This document shows, one piece after another, positions 58,110-64,000 of a stretch of 64,000 nucleotides of DNA. The translations under genes and the position numbers were made by a program. The stretch's first letter is position 1, and every line of letters starts with the position of its first letter. Source of the stretch: Caecitellus pseudoparvulus (taxonomy: Eukaryota > Bigyra: Bicosoecida); NCBI GenBank assembly GCA_965644315.1, contig CBFFRQ010000069.1, positions 682,001 through 746,000 on the forward strand, written 5' to 3'. A model generated the notes under the pieces. It was given only the letters and a program-made list of their open reading frames with translations. It did no database searches and had not been told where the DNA came from.

Positions 58110-60452
58110 TTACACGCCATCTGTGCGCTCCAGCACGCTGCCGTCAGCACCCCACAAACACCGACTGCCATCCACGCCCTCCACCAGGACACTGCCGTCG
58201 GGGAACGTGCTGCGCTGCTCGCCATTCGCCAGCACCGCCTTGATGGTGCCGTCAGAGAAGCGGATTTCCTTGCCGCCATCCCGCCCGTGGCGCTCCACCT
58301 GCCCGTTGGGAAAGCGAAACACCTCCACGCCGTCAGCGTGCGTCGTGTGCAGGGTGCCTGCAGAGGCGTAGAAGTACACCACCAAGCCACGGTCTGGGTA
58401 TGACCGCTTCACATCCCCATTGTGGAAGCGAATGAGGCTGCGCCCGTCGGCAGTGCTCTCCTTCACCGTCCCGTTGCGGAAGGTGACTTCCCGACTGCCG
58501 TCGGAGAAACGCCGCTCCATCTTGCCGCCGCCCACCTCCCGCTCGCTGACACACTGCACATCATCGTGCAGGAAAGTCGTCGCACCAGGGTCTGGGTCGT
58601 CTTCAAAGTCCCCGCCGCTGCCCTCGCTGCCCTCGCTGCGCTCGCTGCCGCCTTGCGAGGCGTACTCGCCTTCTCCACCGCCGCCGCCCTCGCCACCGGC
58701 GTCGTCCTCCCACTCACGCCCATACTCCCCGCGCTCCCCCTGCCAGTGCCCGCCGTCTGCGCCCCCCTCGTCACTGGCACCGCTGTCTTCTGGGTCGTAG
58801 TAGCCGTACGCACCCTCAGCAGGCGGGCCCCCCTGCCGACCGTCGTCAGGCCCCCCTGCACCCCCCTCCTTCCCTCGCGGAGGGGGGGGGCTCTCCTGCA
58901 CAGCCTCACCAGGGGGCCCACCCTCCTCATCATCATCCTCGTCCTGGGCACCGTGCTGCGCCCAGGTGTGGCGGGGGGGGCTGCCGCGCCCACCCTGGCT
59001 GGCAGGGCTGTTGGCCTGGACACGGGGGGGTGAAGGGGGGGGTACCTCCCCCCCCCTCTCAGCTCCCGAAGCCCCGCCCTTGCCCCTCCACGCCGCCACC
59101 CGCTGCCGCTCGTATGCCGCCACCTCCCCCTCCAGCTCCTCCACCCGCTCCGACAGTGACTCCGTCAGGCGCTGGTAACGCGCCACAGCCGCGCCCAGGC
59201 GCCCCTCACGCTCCTTGCCCTCTGCCCGCAGTTTGTCCAGCTCTTTTTGCAGCGCCTCCACCTCCGCGGCACTGCGCCCCGCACCGGGTGAGCCGCCAGT
59301 GCCCCCCGCCAAACTGCGCGCTTGGCGCTGTGCCACCCGCACTGCTGCACGCGCCTTGGCCTTTTCCTCAGCGCACGCCGCCGCGACACTGGCCTCCTCC
59401 GCAGCGCGCCAGCGCCCAAAATCATCCTTCGCCGCCGCCAGTGCCCGCTGCCCTGCCGTCAGCTCCTGCCGTTCAGCCTGCAGCGTGGCACGTTCCTCTG
59501 CCAGGGCAGTGACGTCACCCTCCACTTCCGCGTGCAACGCACGGGCCTCTGCCATTTCCGCACGGGCGTCGGCTAATTCCGCGTTTGCCCGGCGCACGAC
59601 GCTGTGCACCAACTGCGCCAACTCGGCGTCCACGCCGCCCAGTCGAGCCAGCAACTTGTCCAATTGTGGGTCGTTGAGGCTGGGCAGAGAGGGCGCCGGC
59701 ACCTCTGGGTGGGCGGGGGGGCGACGGGAGCTCCTGCGTTCACTGCCCGAGTCACCCTCTGGCTCGGCGGAGCGGCGTCCCCGCCGCCTGGAGCTGCCAC
59801 GGTGCCGCCGGCTGCCCCCACCGCTCTCATCCCGACTGCCACTGCGGTGACGCCGCCGGCTGGAGCGGTGGGAGGAGGGACTGCTCGCGCGACTGCGGCT
59901 GTCAGCTGAGCGCTGGCTGGGCCTGTCGTCGCCGCCGCCGACGCTGCCGCTGGGCTCGTCCTGAGGCAGTGGAGCCAGGCGCAGCCCGCCACCAGGTGCA
60001 GCAGCGCGCCGTGCGTCAGCGTCAGGCACGTGGAAGGACACCTCCCCTCCCGAATCCAGTGACTCGTCGCGCCTGCTCTGTGCCCCCGGGAAGACGCGGC
60101 TGACCAGGGACGAGACGGGGGCTTGGGAGGGCGCTGTGCCGCTGGCGGCGCTGCTGCCGTTGGAGCTGGGCACAGCGCTTTCCTGCTGCAGCTGGCGCTC
60201 CAGCGCTTCGAACTCGTCCAAATCGTCCGTTTCCGAGGCACTGGCAATGCTTGCAGCGTATGCCTGCGCAGTAGCCTCCGAGGGAAGGCCCCCGCTGCCG
60301 CCGTTGGGCTGCCCCGCCGTTTCCGGCGTTGAGAAGTCTGGAATGTCGTCCAAGCTCAAGTCCTCGCCAGCGCTGCCGCCGCCCTGGCCTCGGTTGGCAG
60401 CGTGCACAAAGACACTTTCACTTTGCAGCTCCAAACTCGCGTCCATGGCCAT
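58110..60452 (-). CDS. CPAP/SAS-4 centriole assembly protein (TCP10 C-terminal G-box)
   Basis: Single exon, 780 residues from the ATG at 60452 (MAMDASLELQSES). The N-terminal third is acidic and RS-rich. A coiled coil covers about residues 255-455 and contains the CPAP-like elements DDFGRWRAAEEASVAA (human FKKWKEEEL) and RVEELEGEVAAYERQRVAAW (human [20 protein letters not shown]). After a Gly/Glu linker, residues about 630-780 are the G-box: ERRFSDGSREVTFRNGTVKE, IRFHNGDVKRSYPDRGLVVY, HTTHADGVEVFRFPNGQVE and KEIRFSDGTIKA, the repeating beta-hairpin sheet that binds the STIL/Ana2 peptide. CPAP/SAS-4 sets centriole length and recruits tubulin. The tubulin-binding PN2-3 motif is not evident. G-box and coiled-coil agreement make the call firm. 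Confidence 0.88.
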   Translation of the reverse strand: MAMDASLELQSESVFVHAANRGQGGGSAGEDLSLDDIPDFSTPETAGQPNGGSGGLPSEATAQAYAASIASASETDDLDEFEALERQLQQESAVPSSNGSSAASGTAPSQAPVSSLVSRVFPGAQSRRDESLDSGGEVSFHVPDADARRAAAPGGGLRLAPLPQDEPSGSVGGGDDRPSQRSADSRSRASSPSSHRSSRRRHRSGSRDESGGGSRRHRGSSRRRGRRSAEPEGDSGSERRSSRRPPAHPEVPAPSLPSLNDPQLDKLLARLGGVDAELAQLVHSVVRRANAELADARAEMAEARALHAEVEGDVTALAEERATLQAERQELTAGQRALAAAKDDFGRWRAAEEASVAAACAEEKAKARAAVRVAQRQARSLAGGTGGSPGAGRSAAEVEALQKELDKLRAEGKEREGRLGAAVARYQRLTESLSERVEELEGEVAAYERQRVAAWRGKGGASGAERGGEVPPPSPPRVQANSPASQGGRGSPPRHTWAQHGAQDEDDDEEGGPPGEAVQESPPPPRGKEGGAGGPDDGRQGGPPAEGAYGYYDPEDSGASDEGGADGGHWQGERGEYGREWEDDAGGEGGGGGEGEYASQGGSERSEGSEGSGGDFEDDPDPGATTFLHDDVQCVSEREVGGGKMERRFSDGSREVTFRNGTVKESTADGRSLIRFHNGDVKRSYPDRGLVVYFYASAGTLHTTHADGVEVFRFPNGQVERHGRDGGKEIRFSDGTIKAVLANGEQRSTFPDGSVLVEGVDGSRCLWGADGSVLERTDGV

Positions 60453-60964
60453 GGGTGGTGAACGGCAGGCCTGGGGCCGTGCGCCGGCACGCGCCTGGTG
60501 CTGAGCCTGGCTTGCTCGACTGCACCCGCAGTGCAGGGCCGGGCACACGCGCTCAGCGGCACAGTCAGCAGGGCATCGTGTCAGCTTTGTGCGTTTGGGT
60601 GCAATGTGGCTGGCGTTGGGCATTGCCGTGCTCTGCGTCCAAGGCATGGTAAGAGTGGCAGCCGCACTCACGAAGCCCCGCCACCCACCCCGCTCAGGGC
60701 GAAGCAGGCGCACCGCCCACAGCAACCATGATCAGCATTGGGCATGTGGTGTCGTCTCTGTCACGGCCGTCGGGTCTGCCTGCGCAGCCCTGGCAGCACG
60801 CATGCCAGCGTTGGCACCACCCTCAAACCTGCGACAAAACCCACCCCCTGCGTCGTGACGACACTGCACCTACCGCCCTTCACCTCAGACCGCCCACCAT
60901 CTGCAACAGCAGACGCAGGGCCGGCAGAGCTGTGCCTGAGCCAGCGGCCCCCAGGCGAGCCAGT
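60453..60964. promoter_or_regulatory. Divergent promoter between two ciliary genes
   Basis: 512 bp between the CPAP start (-) and the Tctex1 light-chain start (+). A shared bidirectional promoter is plausible because both products belong to centriole/cilium biology. I saw no convincing full RFX X-box, only a GCAACCATG half-site-like stretch near 60720. Confidence 0.35.
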
Positions 60965-61620
60965 ATGGCGGTCGAATTCGCAGACACAGATGTGAGCGCC
61001 CCTGGTGCTGCTGCGGAACAGGCACCCCGCCCAACGCACACGGCGCCCACCGCCGCAGGCTGAGTTCCCCGATGAGGAGGTGAACAACCACGTTCGCTCG
61101 GTGCGTGGGCAGGCGTGCGGAGCGGCAGTGAACGCAGAGGCTCACACGGCGCTGCACGACGTCGCACCCGCGCAGGCCCTGGCCAGTGTCTTGAACGACG
61201 CCACGCTGTACTCTGACGAGAAGGTGGAGGACTGGACGCACCAGATCATCGAAGGCACGCTGAAGGGCTTGCGGGAGATCAACAGGCCGTTCAAGTACAT
61301 TGGTGCGGCGCCTGCGTCGCTGCGACGTGTGAAACGCCACAACGGCACGCCCCGCCACGCCCCCTGCCCCTCCCAGTGACCATGACTATCATGCAGAAGA
61401 CAGGGGCTGGACTGCACACAGCTTCTGCTGCTGTGTGGGACAAGCGGGACAGTGAGTGGCCCCGCGCCGCAGCCCTGCGCTCGCGGTCGTCCCCAGCACT
61501 GGCTGCTTCCACCGCCGCTGCCCAGACTTCCGCCGCGTGCCGTGGGAGAACGCAGACATGCGGGTGATGGTCATCGTGTATGGATTGGCGCTGTCCCCCA
61601 CGCCCCCAGACGCCATTTAA
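60965..61620 (+). CDS. Dynein light chain, Tctex1/DYNLT type
   Basis: Exons are 60965-60991, 61059-61302, 61377-61451 and 61526-61620, with introns of 67, 74 and 74 nt; 146 residues. The sequence starts MAVEFADTDAEFPDEEVNNH. The helical half carries SVLNDATLYSDEKVEDWTHQI and IEGTLKGLREINRPFKYIVT; the C-terminal strands TIMQKTGAGLHTASAAVWD, then VPWENADMRVMVIVYGLAL, are the DYNLT hallmark (IMQKNGAGLH.A..CFWD...V.W.N..M..IV.VFGLAI). DYNLT subunits bind dynein intermediate chains and cargo in cytoplasmic and axonemal dyneins. The stop codon overlaps AATGCA and lies 8 nt from the neighbouring stop. Identification is firm; axonemal or cytoplasmic subtype is not resolved. Confidence 0.9.
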
Positions 61621-61624
61621 TGCA
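61619..61624 (+). promoter_or_regulatory. Candidate 3'-end signal AATGCA overlapping a stop codon
   Basis: TTTAATGCACC overlaps the TAA of the Tctex1 gene. Read on the minus strand it is TGCATT, 4 nt after the stop of the convergent HEAT-repeat gene. Confidence 0.35.
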
Positions 61625-61628
61625 CCGC

Positions 61629-64000
61629 TCAGCTCCGCTTGAAGCGCGTCTTCAGCCTCCCCCACATGCCCTTGCGGGGCGCGCCGCCCCCACCCCCCTC
61701 CTTGTCGGCGGCAGGCAGCGCCGGCACTAGCTGGGGCACCTGCCCCACTGGCCGGGCAGGGGACGGCGACGGCTCGGCGCCCGTGTCCCCCCCCTCCCCA
61801 TCCCCCTCTGCCGCCATGGCGCCGGCGAAGACGCCCCCGTCGCCCCCTGCCGGCGGCGACGGCAGCGGCGGGTCGGCCGCCTCACTGCCACCGCCCTCGA
61901 CACGCCGGCCCCCACCACGGGCGGGAGACATGCCGCCGCCACCGCTGGCACCCCCTGATGTGGGGGAGGCCAGCGAAGCGCCGTCACTGGCGTCCCCCGC
62001 CTCGCCCCCCGTCGTCGCCAGGGTGGGCACGGCGCCGGCAGTGGCGCCCAGGGCAGGGGACGCCGGCGGCACCAGGGCCACGCTCATGGCCGACCGCATG
62101 AGGCCTCGGTACCCCTCCTCCAGCAACCAGGCATCCCCCAGCAGGGACCCCACCGCGTCGCTGACCATGCCCTGCGTGTCCCCCGACAGCAGGCGCCACA
62201 CGGCCGTGTAGGCGCGGAAGCACTCACACAGAGTCATGGACACCTCCTCCAGGTCCCCCGGCAGGGCGCCGCGCCAGGGCTCGGAGGCCTGGATGGCGGC
62301 ATCCCGCGCAGCCGCCGCCGCCTGCCGCGTGGCCGCCTCGATGGCGGGGTCCACCGCCGCCCCCGCGGATGCCAGGGACGCCAGGAGCTCCCCCTCCGCC
62401 GCCTGGCCGGCCTGGGACGCCGCGACACAGCGCTGCGTCAGCTCCAGCAAGCGGTCCAGGATGTCGCCGTCGCGCAGGGAGGGCGCCGCCGCCGGCACGG
62501 CGCGCATGAGGCCCCGCAGCAGCGCCACGAGCACCTCCCGTGGCCCCCGCTCCACGCGGGTCTTCACTTCGGCGTTCAGGGCCTTGAGCACGGCGTCACG
62601 GGCCGTGCCCTCTGCGCCGGCGTCAGTGCCAGGCAGGCTGGGCGGCGTCCAGGCTTCCCCCGAGATGGCCATGTAGGTGGCGGTGAGTGCCACCGCCCCA
62701 CTGCGCGCCACGGCGTCGTCCTTGTCCTCCACCAGGCGGATGAGGAGGGGCAGGACGGAGGCGCGCAGCAGGGTGGGCGGCACCTCCGACGCGATGCCCT
62801 TCACCACCCGCCCAACACACTTGCGCACGGCGGGGGTGGGGTTGGTGCTCACACGGGTGAGGTGGGACAGGATGGGCCCCACCACCCGCGCACCCCCCGC
62901 GGCGCCACACTGCAGCAGGGCCGCCTCCAGTGCCGGCACCTGCCGCTCGCTCCAGCCCCCCGACGTGTTCCCGATGGACACCAGCAGCTGGCGCAGGGCG
63001 TGGGACAGGCACACGCGGGGCAGGCAGGGCACGGACAGGACGCCGCCGCCCAGCACTGGCAGCAGGGCGGGCGCCAGCGCCACGCCGGGCGCCAGCAGCA
63101 CGGGCGCCTCCCCTGCCGAGCTGGGTGTGGGACGGCCCCCCCCCGTGGCGTCCCCCCCACACACCCACGCCACCTCCGGCACGAAGGACAGCCAGGCAAA
63201 GGCCTCGCCAGGCGGCACGACGATGCTGCCGGCGGCATCCCCACGGGGGAAGTCAGAGGCGGACACGCCAGACGAGGGGACACGGGCGCCGGCGCCGGTG
63301 TCCCCCCGCCCTCCCCCAGCAGCAGTGCCGTGACGGCCGAGGCACCGCCCTCCCCCACATCCTCGCCCAGACACACCAGGGCCAGGAGTGGCGACTTGAA
63401 GTACAGAGCAGGCACCTGCATCAACCGCTCCTCCTCCGGCAGCCACTGCAGGCCCAGGGCACGCATGAGCAGGGGGAAGGCGAACCACCCCGCGAACCCG
63501 CCGCCGAAGGTGCAGCAGAGGCCCCGCAGCAGGGCCGTGTACGCTGCCTGCGCCCGGCTCGCCACCTTGCTGTCGGTGGGCGTGCCCGCGGCAGCCTGCA
63601 GTACCTCGGGCAGGCCCTGCCGCACTAGCCACCGCAGGCCATCCCAACCCACTCGCACTTGGTGGGGGGTCACCGTGTCCCACTGCCCCCCCTCCTCGCC
63701 CCCCTTCCACACCTCCACCACTGCCGCCTGCTTCAGCAGGGCGTCCAGGACGCCGAAGCGCTGCACCAGCGCGTCACTGTCCACGGATGGCTCACCCGGG
63801 CGCAGCACGGGCGCAGCACTCTCAGCGCCTTCCCCTGGCACAGCGCCTCGCAGCCGCAGCTGGCCATCGGAGGCGCCCTCCCCCACAGCGCTGACACTGG
63901 CGCCCTCCGCCAGCAGCAGCAGGCGCAGGCGGGGCAGGGCGAAGCACAGTGCGGCACACATGAGCTCTGTGCGTGTGGCGGTGGCAGGGGTGACGGTGCG
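61629..64000 (-). CDS. HEAT-repeat protein, possibly RELCH-like, 5' end cut by window edge
   Basis: Partial; the N-terminus lies beyond base 64000. The frame open to the edge (ELMCAALCFALPRLRLLLLAE) changes once; an intron 63226-63375 (GTGTCT...GGCAG, 150 nt) gives an in-phase join, but a sequence frameshift there is not excluded. The protein is an alpha-solenoid with HEAT-like pairs: LPRVCLSHALRQLLVSIGN, RKCVGRVVKGIASEVPP, LRASVLPLLIRLVEDKDDAV and VKTRVERGPREVLVALLRG. The last of these (with LRDGDILDRLLELTQ after it) recalls the C-terminus of RELCH, a LisH/HEAT protein of endosome-Golgi cholesterol transport, but similarity is loose. The C-terminus is Gly/Pro/Ala-rich and ends in the basic RKGMWGRLKTRFKRS. 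Family beyond HEAT is uncertain. Confidence 0.5.

Noticed and set aside
1-64000. A selenoprotein gene near the tRNA-Sec
   Set aside because: I looked for thioredoxin-like genes with TGA at a redox position. The Cys pairs here (WCAHC, CGEPC) are encoded as Cys and no SECIS-like hairpin was recognised by eye. A SECIS search would be decisive.
1-64000. CRISPR arrays, insertion sequences, rRNA, prophage
   Set aside because: No regularly spaced repeats, transposase, rRNA or phage genes are seen; introns and gene content show eukaryotic nuclear DNA.

Overview
The window is nuclear DNA from a GC-rich, gene-dense eukaryote, not a prokaryote. Most genes are split by short spliceosomal introns, mostly 45-205 nt, with GTGCGT or GTGAGT donors and CAG acceptors. 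There are no operons, and intergenic gaps are usually a few hundred bases. The gene set (JmjC demethylase, giant USP deubiquitinase, RGS proteins, ADF/cofilin, SYF2, PME-1, TRAPPC12-like) is eukaryotic. CFAP53, CPAP/SAS-4, a Tctex1 dynein light chain and a FAM228-like protein imply motile cilia built from centrioles. A selenocysteine tRNA implies a selenoproteome. A flagellated unicellular alga or related protist fits best. No plastid-specific gene is visible, so I do not name a lineage.

Layout. 1-9600 is a minus-strand block: a UBE2O-type E2/E3 cut by the left edge, a TRAPPC12-like protein, a secreted SOUL protein and a three-C2/WW protein. 10599-14110 (+) holds a TNFAIP8-like/RGS fusion and CFAP53, converging on a cyclophilin-SYF2 fusion (14173-15849, -). 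16106-28000 holds an amino-acid transporter, a thioredoxin-fold ER protein, a Clu-domain protein, a coiled-coil protein and a Cys-rich membrane glycoprotein. 28000-33419 holds PME-1, a KDM5-like JmjC protein and a myristoyl/PH protein. 33697-43651 is one seven-exon giant USP of 3138 residues, with a tRNA-Sec gene inside its sixth intron. 43730-54615 holds CDP-DAG synthase, a PCIF1-type cap methyltransferase, a two-domain thioredoxin protein, a small membrane protein, a FAM228-like scaffold and a low-complexity protein. 55123-64000 holds an RGS-PH protein, ADF/cofilin, CPAP/SAS-4, the Tctex1 light chain and a HEAT-repeat protein cut by the right edge.

The genes form no single pathway. Recurring themes are cilia/centrioles (four genes), G-protein and phosphoinositide signalling (two RGS proteins, PH and C2 proteins, a TIPE-fold domain), ubiquitin (E2/E3 and DUB) and RNA processing (cyclophilin-SYF2, cap methyltransferase, tRNA-Sec). 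Convergent genes end 8-91 nt apart, and an AATGCA/TGCATT element sits at or just after many stop codons, a candidate 3'-end signal. The standouts are the cyclophilin-SYF2 fusion, the nested tRNA-Sec and the TIPE-RGS fusion. Exon joins were checked by hand: every complete gene model given with exon coordinates has a coding length divisible by three.
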